11,176 bases of DNA from Rickettsia typhi (GCA_945888585.1 CAMDAI010000026.1:1-11176), one strand, 5' to 3'; shown: positions 1 to 8,523, counted from the stretch's first letter. Notes: a model not told the origin generated them from the sequence alone. Program-made: numbers and translations.

Positions 1-1388
1 TGACGAATATCGCTTAAACGTCCTGGATTTAATGGTTTGGAACTGGAATCCCATAATTTTCTTGATTTGCCACCACGCCAATCAACTGTGGTAAATCCTA
101 GAATTTCGGTTTTAACTCCAAATTTTTCTAAAATTTTAGCAATAATTTCGCATGCCATAGCGCTCATCATAATGGGCTGTCCCCGCATTGATCCTGAATT
201 ATCCAGTAATAAACAAATCAAAGTATCTTGATAGTTATGTTCTTTAATAGTGACATAATTATCGGTAGCAAATGGTCGAATAATTATCTGGCTAATTTTT
301 TTGCGATCTAGAGAGCCCTCTTCTTTATTGCGTATGTAAGTAACATCTTTTTTGGCAAGTAATTTTCTTTTTAATTTTGCAGTAAGGCGATTAGAAATAT
401 TATTTAGTTTTTTAAGTTTTAAATCAAATTGTTCTCTTAATTGGTTTAGTTCTTCACGGCTTGCTAAATCACTGGCTTTGGCAATTTGATCATATTTAGT
501 AGTGTAGATTTTATATTCAGGAATAAATTTAACTTTATGATTATTTTCACTATCGGAAATTGTTTCAGCCTCACCATTTAAAAGAGTATCTTCATTAATA
601 AAATCAAAGCTTTTCCCCATATTTGATTCTTGATCGTTAGCCTTATTGGCATCAATTTTTTGTTCTAATTGGCTATTTTGACTTTCAACATTTTCTTGAT
701 TGCTGGAAGAATTTTCTTTTGAGTTGTTTTTTGAATTGGTTTCATTAGTTTTTTCTTCATTTTCTTGTGATTTTTCCTGATCTTTTTCCTGATTATTTTT
801 AAAAAGATCAATTAACTCTAAACTCAATAAAGAAAATTTTTCCTGATCATCGGTAAAGCTTTGTAATTCTTGAATTTTAGCTTTGATATCATTATTTAGA
901 AATTTTTTATAAACATTTAAAAATTGCTCAATTTTTTTTGATTTGATTGTGGATTTTTCTAATAAAGCTAACGGTAAAAACCCGGTTATCGGATCGAGAT
1001 TTTCCAGATTATTTTCAATTAATTTAAATAGATTCAAACCGGCTCCTTTAAAATTTTCAGAGCCTTTTATTATTAAACGAAATTTTTCTAAATTATCAAA
1101 AACTGTTTGAATATCGGAATTGGCAAAATGTTGTTTTTGATGAATTTTTTTATCATGAAAAACTAAATAGAATGCTGCTAGATCAGCAATACCGCGAGCC
1201 GAATTAATTTTAGCTGGAGAGGAGTTATTTATTTTTGGTAAAGCAATTTCATTCGATAGTAAAAAAGAATTATGATTAGTGGTAGTAAAATCAACATTTT
1301 CTAAAGTAAAATCTACCCGAATTTTATCATTGCCGGTAATGGCTTTGATGGTTGAAATTATTCCTTCTTCTAATAAGTTTATATTCAT
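1..1388 (-). CDS. cobT: Cobaltochelatase subunit CobT (partial, C-terminus beyond the left edge)
   Basis: CobT is one of the subunits of the ATP-dependent aerobic cobaltochelatase (CobN-CobS-CobT), which inserts cobalt into the corrin ring; it pairs with the AAA+ subunit CobS. My translation from the ATG at 1388 stays open for about 462 codons and leaves the window at position 1. The C-terminal part carries the von Willebrand A domain with the metal-binding motif LLLDNSGSMRGQPI (about residues 391-404) and the diagnostic CobT stretches EILGFTT, WRGGKSRKLW and NPGRLSDIRH. Before it comes the conserved YTTKYDQIAKASDL segment, and in the middle (about residues 190-270) a low-complexity linker rich in Glu, Asn, Gln and Lys, typical of CobT. 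Roughly the last quarter is missing. No Shine-Dalgarno is visible. It lies 39 bp after the specificity-subunit gene on the same strand. Family membership is very secure; whether the organism makes cobalamin cannot be judged, since no other cob gene is in view. Confidence 0.94.
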   Translation of the reverse strand, partial: MNINLLEEGIISTIKAITGNDKIRVDFTLENVDFTTTNHNSFLLSNEIALPKINNSSPAKINSARGIADLAAFYLVFHDKKIHQKQHFANSDIQTVFDNLEKFRLIIKGSENFKGAGLNLFKLIENNLENLDPITGFLPLALLEKSTIKSKKIEQFLNVYKKFLNNDIKAKIQELQSFTDDQEKFSLLSLELIDLFKNNQEKDQEKSQENEEKTNETNSKNNSKENSSSNQENVESQNSQLEQKIDANKANDQESNMGKSFDFINEDTLLNGEAETISDSENNHKVKFIPEYKIYTTKYDQIAKASDLASREELNQLREQFDLKLKKLNNISNRLTAKLKRKLLAKKDVTYIRNKEEGSLDRKKISQIIIRPFATDNYVTIKEHNYQDTLICLLLDNSGSMRGQPIMMSAMACEIIAKILEKFGVKTEILGFTTVDWRGGKSRKLWDSSSKPLNPGRLSDIR

Positions 1389-1427
1389 TTTTTAATAATA
1401 TTATTCAAATTTTCTTTTAAAGAAAAA

Positions 1428-2738
1428 TCAGTTTCCCAGAATCATTTTTTCAACTTCATCTTTGGCTTTTTGTAAAAGTGATTTTGCTTCTTCTTTTAAT
1501 TGTGTGGCTTTTTGTGTTCTGGTCTTTACTTCCAATGCAATTTTGTTTTGGGTTTCAAGGGGTGGGAGTGGAATTATAAAATCTTCTAAATCTTTCAAAT
1601 AGACATGAGGTTGTCCTGCTCCTCTTTGTCTTTTATAAATTGTTTTTTGTTGAGATTTTAAAAAATAAAACAGGTATTCGGTTGAAATTTTATTTTCGTT
1701 AGATGAACAAATTACGGTGCAATCCGATGCCCAAAATGGATAATCATGATACCAAACATAGCCAGCGTAAGCTCCTGATGAAGAAATAGTAATAGCATTA
1801 TTAAAATTTGATTGATCGTGATAATAAGGAACTGATTGACCACCAGCAATAACTGGAATATTGCCATCTAAGGTTTTACTCTTTGTTATTGAAGCACCTT
1901 TTTTGCCAACTAGTAAGTTTGCTCCTAATAATTCTGATATAGTTTTTGTTGAAATGCCAATTGCTTGTTTATAAGAATTTTTTTCTACACAATAATCTGG
2001 ATCAATTCTTCCTTCCTTTATCTCATTAACCATTACAACAAAGCATTTCTTTTGCTTAACTTCTGTGATTTTGATTCCAAGCTCGCCTAAAACATAATCA
2101 TCAATTCCACTCAAAAGCCCTTCCGCCTCTGCCTCCATTGCTTTTCTGGAATTATGGGCTTTGTCCATTATAGTAATAATTTGCTCTTGGACTTCAATTT
2201 GTGGAAGAGAAATTTGTAAATCCTTAATTTTATCTAACCCTAGCTTTGGAATAGTGGTGTGAATAAATCCTTGTTGCATCTGTTTTTGAGATAATGGCAA
2301 CTCTAAAATCAATTTTAGAAAGGATGGAAGTAAATTTTCTCTTTGTTTTACAATTAGTTTTGCGCAATTTTCGGTCAAAATTACATTTTGAGATAAGTTT
2401 TCTACATAAGAAATTTTCCCTATAGTGCCAGCAATTGAAATTATTACATCGTCATTTTCAATTTTATACCTTTCTAATATTCTATACACATCACCAGAAA
2501 TGAATTTTAAATTACCCCAATCAATAAATCCATTTTCTCCAATGTTATCAACCCTTAAATATTTAAAACTGGTGATATTGTCGGAATAGTAATAACCTTT
2601 TGGAATGCGTTTTCCACCCTTAACATCAACAACTGATCCTAAACTAATAGAATGCTTAATGTTTATTGGATTTAGGTAGTAGCTTGGGTCAATTCTCTTA
2701 CCTTTAATATCTTCAAAATTAACTACAAAACATTGCAT
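1428..2738 (-). CDS. Restriction-modification specificity subunit (HsdS-like, two target recognition domains)
   Basis: This is the DNA-recognition subunit that guides the neighbouring nuclease-methylase to its site. The 436-aa protein is a tandem duplication. Each half opens with the same block, CFVVNFEDIKGKRIDPSYY (residues 3-21) and CFVVMVNEIKEGRIDPDYC (232-250), and each target recognition domain closes with the HsdS signature: IKDLQISLPQIEVQEQI (171-187) and LEDFIIPLPPLETQNKI (384-400). Helical spacers follow each domain (about 188-222 and 401-433) and probably form the coiled coil that docks on the methylase. The two domains differ in sequence, which predicts a bipartite asymmetric site. 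The start lies 2 bp after the methylase stop, with a G-rich AAGGGGG ribosome-binding site just upstream inside the end of the methylase gene, so the two are co-translated. The specificity itself cannot be read from sequence. Confidence 0.92.
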   Translation of the reverse strand: MQCFVVNFEDIKGKRIDPSYYLNPINIKHSISLGSVVDVKGGKRIPKGYYYSDNITSFKYLRVDNIGENGFIDWGNLKFISGDVYRILERYKIENDDVIISIAGTIGKISYVENLSQNVILTENCAKLIVKQRENLLPSFLKLILELPLSQKQMQQGFIHTTIPKLGLDKIKDLQISLPQIEVQEQIITIMDKAHNSRKAMEAEAEGLLSGIDDYVLGELGIKITEVKQKKCFVVMVNEIKEGRIDPDYCVEKNSYKQAIGISTKTISELLGANLLVGKKGASITKSKTLDGNIPVIAGGQSVPYYHDQSNFNNAITISSSGAYAGYVWYHDYPFWASDCTVICSSNENKISTEYLFYFLKSQQKTIYKRQRGAGQPHVYLKDLEDFIIPLPPLETQNKIALEVKTRTQKATQLKEEAKSLLQKAKDEVEKMILGN

Positions 2739-2740
2739 AG

Positions 2741-4492
2741 CTAAACCCCCTTATAATTATTGGGAGATGTCTCAAACTTCTTAAACTCTTCTATAATTAA
2801 ATCAAAATCGTTTTCTTTGATCTCTCTGCCAGTGGCTTCATAGCCAATTTTATCGGCTATTGCCATAAAGATTGGATAGTTTTTGGTTTTTTCTTCTTTT
2901 CCTAATCTTCTAACAAAAACTACTGATGATTTAACGCCAGCACCATAGTGAGAAAAGGCAAATGAAGGAATTGAAACAACCGCCAAAATCTGGCATTTTT
3001 CCATTAAAAAGTCTCTAACATATTGCAGGCTGGAATTGGTCAAAATGCCATCTGGTAAAATAATCGCCATTTTGCCTGTTTTGGGCTTTAAAAACTCAAT
3101 ACATCTTTCAATAAAAAGAATTTCGGTTTCTTTAACCGTTGCACCAAATGGTGGGTTGGTAAGGATAAAATCAAAGCTATTTGCTTTAAATTCTAAACTG
3201 CTTTTAGCAATGTCTTTGAAGTCATCTAAGGCATCAGTGCTGATCACATTCGTGTGTCCGTCATCGTGAATAATCATATTCATTTTACAAACTCTGGCGA
3301 TTTGCTCATTAATTTCTATTCCAAAAAGACGCTTGGAAGCAAAATCGTGCCAAGTTTTATAGGCTTCAAGTGGGCTATAATTTTCTTCTGCATCTTTTCT
3401 GATAACATCCATTGCGTTTAAAAGAAAGCCGCCGCTGCCACAAGCAGGATCTAAAACTGTGTTGGTGTCTTTTATATCCATCATTTTAACGGCAAATTTA
3501 ATCACTTCGCGAGGGGTGAAAAATTGCCCCATTTTGCCCTTAAAAAAATCTTCCATAAATCTTTCAAAGGCAATTCCTTTAGTGTCCAAATCTATCTCAC
3601 CAATTGCTAAATCCTGTAAATGCTCAACAACATTATAAACAATTTTCGATGGTAGGCGTATGTCTTCTTGAAAAACTTTTTCATCGGTTTTTTTGGCTTC
3701 GCGGTATATTTCATCAACTCTTTTAAATACATCATCGGGGGTTTCATAAGTGCCAACTTGGAATTTATAAGGTTCACCTTTTTTGGTTTTCTTTTCTTCC
3801 CACAATTTACAAAACAATAATTTTGAAACCTCATCAAAAGCAACCGTTGGGGCTAATTTGCCACCTTGCCAAACTGTTTGATGGCACTTTTCTAATGATC
3901 TAATTAATTCATCTCGTGAAACCTTTTTTAATCCCTTGCCTTGCTCACCTTTGACAAATTTATATTTTGGCTCTTTGCCATATTTAACAGGAATATCGGC
4001 AATAACATTTTTCTCCCTTTCTGTCGCTGGGAATTTTTGAATATTAAAAGCCTTTCTGGTGTTGCCAGCAATTAACGCACCATATTTGGCTTTTAAGGAA
4101 TTACAATTACCAAAAAGTTGTTCAATTGCTTGGCTAAATTCTGCATCGGTTATGCCGTCTCTTTTGCATTCAATGATTATGAAAGGCTCGCCGCTGCAAT
4201 TTTTGTCTTCTTTCTCATAAACTGCTATATCTGCAAGGTCGCTTGGTGTTCTTCTCGGAACTTTGACTTCAAGTTTTATTCTATCCAAATTATAGCCATA
4301 ATCTAAAACTAACTCAGCAAAATAAGAGGCTCTAACTTTTTCTTCTGGGTCTTTATAATTATAGCTTTTTTCCTCTGCTGCTAGGTAAGTAATTTTTTGC
4401 TTTTCTTCATCAAACAAAACTATTTTTTCTTTAATAGCTCTTTGTAGGTTTTGATAAAAAATTGATTTATTTTCTGATATTTCTTTGCTCAT
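2741..4492 (-). CDS. Fused restriction nuclease / N6-adenine DNA methyltransferase (HsdM with HsdR-type N-terminal domain)
   Basis: This 583-aa protein combines two activities. Residues about 45-155 form an HsdR-type N-terminal nuclease domain: EEKVRASYFAE (50-60), then the PD-(D/E)XK core with D88 in DLADIAVYE, E108-C-K110 in PFIIIECKR, and the following QAIEQ helix (121-125). Residues about 285-560 form an HsdM-type gamma N6-adenine methylase: GQFFTPREV (322-330), the AdoMet motif DPACGSGGFL (348-357) and the catalytic NPPFG (446-450). All expected active-site residues are present. No HsdR helicase gene is in view, so cleavage probably comes from the fused domain, as in BcgI-type (Type IIB) enzymes in which the A subunit cuts and methylates and the B subunit recognises. 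The assignment to that type is inference. A Type I methylase whose HsdR lies elsewhere would be the alternative. It is followed 2 bp later by the specificity gene. The start at 4492 matches the family N-terminus. Confidence 0.92.
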   Translation of the reverse strand: MSKEISENKSIFYQNLQRAIKEKIVLFDEEKQKITYLAAEEKSYNYKDPEEKVRASYFAELVLDYGYNLDRIKLEVKVPRRTPSDLADIAVYEKEDKNCSGEPFIIIECKRDGITDAEFSQAIEQLFGNCNSLKAKYGALIAGNTRKAFNIQKFPATEREKNVIADIPVKYGKEPKYKFVKGEQGKGLKKVSRDELIRSLEKCHQTVWQGGKLAPTVAFDEVSKLLFCKLWEEKKTKKGEPYKFQVGTYETPDDVFKRVDEIYREAKKTDEKVFQEDIRLPSKIVYNVVEHLQDLAIGEIDLDTKGIAFERFMEDFFKGKMGQFFTPREVIKFAVKMMDIKDTNTVLDPACGSGGFLLNAMDVIRKDAEENYSPLEAYKTWHDFASKRLFGIEINEQIARVCKMNMIIHDDGHTNVISTDALDDFKDIAKSSLEFKANSFDFILTNPPFGATVKETEILFIERCIEFLKPKTGKMAIILPDGILTNSSLQYVRDFLMEKCQILAVVSIPSFAFSHYGAGVKSSVVFVRRLGKEEKTKNYPIFMAIADKIGYEATGREIKENDFDLIIEEFKKFETSPNNYKGV

Positions 4493-4542
4493 TTTGGGAG
4501 GTGATCAATTTATTTAAATTTCTGTTTAATAATTTTCTTACC

Positions 4543-4572
4543 ATTATGTTTAAAAGTTTTTTGAATTTTCAA
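4543..4572 (-). promoter_or_regulatory. Possible promoter of the restriction-modification cassette
   Basis: Reading the minus strand in the 150-bp gap after bioF, TTGAAA (4572-4567) and CATAAT (4548-4543) are separated by 18 bp and would start transcription about 45 nt before the methylase ATG. The -35 box overlaps a 7-bp inverted repeat (TTTTGAA / TTCAAAA, 4559-4574) that could be an operator or a weak hairpin. Such matches are easy to find by chance in AT-rich DNA, so this is tentative. Confidence 0.3.
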
Positions 4573-4642
4573 AATCCTAAACAAACAACCCTTAAAGTAA
4601 ATTTGATAATCAATTTTTAATCACTTTTATCTCAGCAATTAC

Positions 4643-5827
4643 CTATTTTTGCTCATAAATTGGAAATTTGCCATAACTTCCAAGTGTTGGATCAATATTT
4701 TTATGCTCAGACATTAAAGCTTCGATGATAATTTTTGCCAAATTACAAATATCTGTTTTTTTATGAAGAGCAGAAAAAGTGACTCTCAATCTTGATTTTC
4801 GTGGCTCAACAGTTGGAGGCCTAATGGCTGAAATTAAAAACCCTTGATCTTTAATTTTTTTAGAAATTGTTAAACTTTTGGCGGCATCGCCAATGAGTAT
4901 TGGAATAATAGTACTTTCAGCTTTAGGTAATTTCAGCAAATTACAAAAATAATTAGCATTTTCTAATGCTTTTTTTCCAAGCTTTTTATCTCTTGAAATA
5001 ATTTCTAAAGCCTTTAGATTTCCAGCTAGAACGGCTGGAGGAAGGGCGGTTGAATAAATTGCTGATTTGGCAAAATTGCGTAAATAATCAATAATTAATT
5101 TTGAGGCACAAACATAGCCACCATAGCCACCAACTGCTTTAGATAAAGTACCGGCTTGAATATGTAAATCTGATTTCTTAAATTTTTGTTTAATAATTCC
5201 AATGCCATGAGCATCATCTGACAATAAAAATGACTCAAAATTTTCAGCCAATTCCAGTAATTCATTAATTCTTCCCAAATCACCATCCATTGAAAATACT
5301 GTCTCAGTGATGATCAGACATTTCTTAAAATTCTTGCGTTCTTTGTTTAGAATTTCCTGAGCATGATTAATTTCGTTGTGACGAAATCGCATTAATTTTG
5401 CGCCGGATAATTTGCATCCATCTAACAGTGAAGAATGAATTAATTTATCAGCTATAATCAAATCGCCATCTTCGACTAAGGCTGGAATAATGCCGATTCC
5501 AGTTAAATAACCTGATCCGAAAATAATTGTATTATCAACTTTTTTTAGTTTAGATAATTTATTTTCTAACTTCTCATAAAGAGAATTATTACCGGTAACA
5601 TAACGTGAAGCTCCAGCTCCAAAACCATATTTTTTTATTGCTGCAATTGCTGCATTTTTAACCAACTTATTTTGGGCTAAGCCAAGATAGTCATTGGAAC
5701 AAAATGAGATATATTTTTTACCATTTTGCTTAACATGAATAGCATCAATGGAATCAGTTATTTTGAGTTGACGATAGAGATTTTTTTCTTTTAGAGATTG
5801 GAGTTTAATTTGAAGATTATTCAGCAT
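4643..5827 (-). CDS. bioF: 8-amino-7-oxononanoate synthase (biotin biosynthesis)
   Basis: This PLP enzyme condenses pimeloyl-CoA or pimeloyl-ACP with L-alanine to give 8-amino-7-oxononanoate, the first step of biotin ring assembly, in the cytoplasm. The 394-aa protein has the alpha-oxoamine synthase landmarks in order: SFCSNDYLGL (41-50), GAGASRYVTGN (70-80), H131 in the position that stacks on PLP, ETVFSMDGDLG (175-185), SDDAHGIGI (203-211) with the PLP-binding D204 and H207, and GTLSKAVGGYGG (226-237) with Schiff-base lysine K230. AIRPPTV followed by SRLRVTFSALH (334-355) favours BioF over its relatives 5-aminolevulinate synthase and 2-amino-3-ketobutyrate CoA ligase. The ATG sits inside the end of the upstream gene in the overlap ATGCTGA, which implies translational coupling. 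No other bio gene is in view, so whether the pathway is complete is unknown. Confidence 0.92.
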   Translation of the reverse strand: MLNNLQIKLQSLKEKNLYRQLKITDSIDAIHVKQNGKKYISFCSNDYLGLAQNKLVKNAAIAAIKKYGFGAGASRYVTGNNSLYEKLENKLSKLKKVDNTIIFGSGYLTGIGIIPALVEDGDLIIADKLIHSSLLDGCKLSGAKLMRFRHNEINHAQEILNKERKNFKKCLIITETVFSMDGDLGRINELLELAENFESFLLSDDAHGIGIIKQKFKKSDLHIQAGTLSKAVGGYGGYVCASKLIIDYLRNFAKSAIYSTALPPAVLAGNLKALEIISRDKKLGKKALENANYFCNLLKLPKAESTIIPILIGDAAKSLTISKKIKDQGFLISAIRPPTVEPRKSRLRVTFSALHKKTDICNLAKIIIEALMSEHKNIDPTLGSYGKFPIYEQK

Positions 5828-6507
5828 TTAGTTTCAAGTATATCTTTGCATGTATTTATACATTCTTCTGACCATGTAAGGAAATCTATATACTCTTCAT
5901 CCAAGAGTATTTTGCCATTTTGTTCTACTTGAGCCTCAAATTTTTTGACTAAGGTTCCTTTTACATTGCAATTAGTCATTACTAATTTGCCGGCAGTTAG
6001 TTTTATAGTGCCTTCCCCAATATTAATACCATGTTGTTGATCTATTTTAATAAAACTAGGATCATTTGTTTCTAGGTGGCAATTTGAAATTTCTATATCC
6101 TTACCAAAATCATTTGGAGGTTCATGTTTTATTTTTGATTCAATTTTTGAAATTGCAAAATTATTTCGTTTAATTATATCAAAGCACTGACCTAAAAATA
6201 TTTTTAATTCTTCGCTTCCCTCTGCATTTTTTTTGCGCTTTTCCTCATAAGATGTTCTTGCTAAGAATCTTTTTTTATCATCTTTTATTTTTGGTCTGGG
6301 AAAGTATAACTTTTTATTTATGTTTTCATTTGTAGGAAAATTCGTGTATAAATAATCTAAAAATCGTAATATTGATTCTTGAAATTTGATTGCTTGAAAT
6401 TGAATTTCTGCAGAATTTTTGTTTTTAAAACTAAATTCTTCTTTAATTTTTTCAGCATCTTTAATGTAAAGATCTAAAAGATTTAATATTTCTATTCCCC
6501 AAATCAT
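5821..6507 (-). CDS. Unrecognised 228-aa protein between thrS and bioF
   Basis: I do not recognise this family. The protein has no signal peptide and no membrane segment. Residues 1-125 look largely helical and charged, with a basic patch (KIKDDKKRFLARTSYEEKRKK, split around 73-93). Residues about 135-200 switch to short beta-type strands with a loosely repeated pattern: DIEISNCHLET (137-147) and KLVMTNCNVKGTL (174-186), which resemble rungs of a right-handed beta-helix. The C-terminus is helical, with cysteines at 216, 220 and 228. Its ATG follows the thrS stop directly (TAAATG), and its stop overlaps the bioF start (ATGCTGA), so it is locked into the operon at both ends, which strongly supports its being expressed. 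Function unknown; neither neighbour predicts it. Confidence 0.75.
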   Translation of the reverse strand: MIWGIEILNLLDLYIKDAEKIKEEFSFKNKNSAEIQFQAIKFQESILRFLDYLYTNFPTNENINKKLYFPRPKIKDDKKRFLARTSYEEKRKKNAEGSEELKIFLGQCFDIIKRNNFAISKIESKIKHEPPNDFGKDIEISNCHLETNDPSFIKIDQQHGINIGEGTIKLTAGKLVMTNCNVKGTLVKKFEAQVEQNGKILLDEEYIDFLTWSEECINTCKDILETKC

Positions 6508-8421
6508 TTATTTTTTGGAACTGGTTTGCTTTTTTGATGTATAAATAAACTCTTCTAAGTCAATCATTTTTTGTCCTTCTTCACCTAATTTTCTCACGGC
6601 AACGGAAGCAGATTCTTTTTCTTTGGCGCCAACTGCTAGAATGTAAGGAACTTTTTTTAGAGAATGTTCACGGATTTTATAATTGATTTTTTCATGAGTT
6701 AGATCGGCTTCAACACGAAAACCTTCTGCTTTTAGTCGGTTCACAACTTGTTTGGCATAATCATCAAAATCATTGGTAATAGGAGCTACAACCATTTGTA
6801 CTGGGGATAGCCAAAGTGGAAATTTACCAGCAAAATTTTCAGTTAAAATGCCAATGAAACGTTCAAAACTTCCCAATATAGCGCGGTGCAAAATTACCGG
6901 ACGATGTTTATGGCCGTCACTAGCAATATAGTTGGCATCTAATCTTTCGGGTAAAATAAAATCAACTTGTAGAGTTCCGCATTGCCATTCACGACCAATA
7001 GCATCAACTAAAGTAAATTCCAGTTTAGGCCCATAAAATGCACCTTCTCCTGGATTAATAGTATATTCTAAGTCAGCTTCTTTCACGGCATTTGCCAGAG
7101 CTGCTTCGGCCTTATCCCAAGTTTCATCAGTTCCTGCACGCTTTTCTGGGCGAGTAGAAAATTTTACTTTTACATGTTCAAAACCAAAATCTTGGTAAAC
7201 TGTTTTTAAGAGCTGGCAAAAGCTAACAGTTTCAGAATTGATCTGACTTTCTTCACAAAAAATATGAGCGTCATCTTGAGTAAAGGCACGAACCCTCATA
7301 ATTCCATGTAGCGCTCCTGATGGTTCGTGGCGGTGACAGCTTCCAAACTCAGCCATTCGCAGTGGCAATTGACGATAAGATTTTAATTCCTGATTAAAAA
7401 TTTGAATATGTCCCGGGCAGTTCATAGGTTTAACTGCGAGGATTCTTTCTTCGCTTTCACAAGTGAACATATTTTCACGAAATTTTTCCCAGTGGCCAGA
7501 TTTTTCCCATAAAACCTTATCAATTAATTGCGGAGTTTTCACTTCCACATAATTATTTTCCTGTAATTTATGACGAATATAATTTTCAATTTCACGGTAA
7601 ATTGTCCAGCCCTTATGGTGCCAAAATACTGATCCAACCGCTTCTTCTTGAATATGAAATAAATCCATTTCACGGCCGATTTTACGATGATCTCTTTTAG
7701 CCGCCTCTGCTTGCATCTTTAAATAATTATCAAGAGATTCTTTACTTTCCCAAGCAGTTCCATAAATGCGTTGCAACATTTCATTTTTGGAATCACCGCG
7801 CCAATAAGCACCAGCTAATTTTGTTAGTTTAAAATGTTTGATATGAGAAGTTGAAGGTGCGTGGGGGCCACGACAAAGATCAATAAAATTGCCTTGGCGA
7901 TAAAGAGTGATGTCTTGATTTTCAGGAATTTGTGAAATGATTTCGGCCTTGTATTTTTCACCATGAGCGTAGAAAAAACCAATAGCTTCTTCGCGTTTCC
8001 AAACTTCGCGAGTTATTACTTCATCACGCTTGGAAATTTCTAACATTCTTTTTTCAATACGCTCTAAATCTTCCAAAACAAAATGTTCGGTGCGGGCAAA
8101 ATCATAATAAAAACCGTTTTCAATAGCGGGCCCGATAGTTACCTGAGTTTCAGGAAATAGCTCTTTTACTGCTTCAGCAAGTAAATGGGCAGTATCATGG
8201 CGAATAATTTCCAAAGCTTCTGGAGATTTGGGAGTGATAATTGCAATTGTGGCATTTTTTTCAATTACTCGGGATAAATCCCATAATTCATTATCAACCT
8301 TGATGGCAAGGGCAGTTTTAGCCAAACTAATGGAAATTGATTTGGCAATTTCTATACCAGTTATGGCCGCTGGAAATTCTTTAACTGCGCCATCTGGAAA
8401 GGTAATTTCTATATTTGACAT
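6508..8421 (-). CDS. thrS: Threonyl-tRNA synthetase
   Basis: ThrRS charges tRNA-Thr with threonine and hydrolyses mischarged Ser-tRNA-Thr. The 637-aa protein is full length for the bacterial enzyme. An N-terminal TGS domain covers about residues 1-62. The editing (SAD) domain carries H75 and H79 in RHDTAHL, and C183 and H187 in DLCRGPH. The class II catalytic core includes KPMNCPGH (331-338), motif 2 in [20 protein letters not shown] (364-383) and motif 3 around [14 protein letters not shown] (517-530). The catalytic zinc ligands are C335, H386 and H512. A C-terminal anticodon-binding domain starts near residue 540. The protein ends with a lysine/serine-rich tail. It is the first gene of an apparent thrS-unknown-bioF operon and diverges from tRNA-Ala. 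No Shine-Dalgarno is visible before the ATG at 8421. Confidence 0.98.
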   Translation of the reverse strand: MSNIEITFPDGAVKEFPAAITGIEIAKSISISLAKTALAIKVDNELWDLSRVIEKNATIAIITPKSPEALEIIRHDTAHLLAEAVKELFPETQVTIGPAIENGFYYDFARTEHFVLEDLERIEKRMLEISKRDEVITREVWKREEAIGFFYAHGEKYKAEIISQIPENQDITLYRQGNFIDLCRGPHAPSTSHIKHFKLTKLAGAYWRGDSKNEMLQRIYGTAWESKESLDNYLKMQAEAAKRDHRKIGREMDLFHIQEEAVGSVFWHHKGWTIYREIENYIRHKLQENNYVEVKTPQLIDKVLWEKSGHWEKFRENMFTCESEERILAVKPMNCPGHIQIFNQELKSYRQLPLRMAEFGSCHRHEPSGALHGIMRVRAFTQDDAHIFCEESQINSETVSFCQLLKTVYQDFGFEHVKVKFSTRPEKRAGTDETWDKAEAALANAVKEADLEYTINPGEGAFYGPKLEFTLVDAIGREWQCGTLQVDFILPERLDANYIASDGHKHRPVILHRAILGSFERFIGILTENFAGKFPLWLSPVQMVVAPITNDFDDYAKQVVNRLKAEGFRVEADLTHEKINYKIREHSLKKVPYILAVGAKEKESASVAVRKLGEEGQKMIDLEEFIYTSKKQTSSKK

Positions 8422-8442
8422 TTTATGATAAAAACGGTTTGG

Positions 8443-8472
8443 ATATAATAAATCTAAGTAGATTTATTATAT
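8443..8472. repeat. 14-bp perfect inverted repeat upstream of thrS
   Basis: Arms ATATAATAAATCTA (8443-8456) and TAGATTTATTATAT (8459-8472) flank a 2-bp AG centre, with no mismatch. It begins 21 bp upstream of the thrS start. Each arm contains TATAAT read on one strand, so it may overlap a -10 box. On the plus strand it is followed by a T-rich run (8472-8480). It could be a protein-binding operator, a 5'-UTR hairpin controlling thrS, or a terminator-like element. The structure is certain, the role is not. Confidence 0.75.
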
Positions 8473-8486
8473 TTTTTATTTAAGAA

Positions 8487-8517
8487 CGCCGAATAATCGG
8501 CGCCCCGCTTTACGGGG
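8487..8517. repeat. Tandem GC-rich hairpin pair in the thrS/tRNA-Ala spacer
   Basis: Two perfect stem-loops are back to back: CGCCGA-ATAA-TCGGCG (8487-8502) and CCCCG-CTTTA-CGGGG (8503-8517). The block stands out as an island of G and C in very AT-rich DNA. The second right arm continues into GGGGATCCCC (8514-8523), itself a palindrome, so two alternative pairings are possible. It may be a dispersed palindromic element or a structured leader; neither can be decided from one copy. Confidence 0.7.
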
Positions 8518-8523
8518 ATCCCC

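Noticed and set aside
37..231. Plus-strand 64-codon open frame
   Set aside because: It lies opposite the conserved CobT von Willebrand A domain and has no family features.
1411..1427. TTTTCTT / AAGAAAA inverted repeat between the specificity gene and cobT as a terminator
   Set aside because: It is a 7-bp A/T-dominated stem with a 3-nt loop, too weak to separate from chance in this composition.
3036..3269. Plus-strand 77-codon open frame
   Set aside because: It is antisense to the methylase catalytic region, whose motifs are clearly real on the other strand.
4501..4620. Plus-strand 39-codon frame beginning GTG beside a perfect Shine-Dalgarno-like sequence
   Set aside because: The GTG overlaps the Shine-Dalgarno itself and the peptide is low-complexity AT-rich sequence in an intergenic region.
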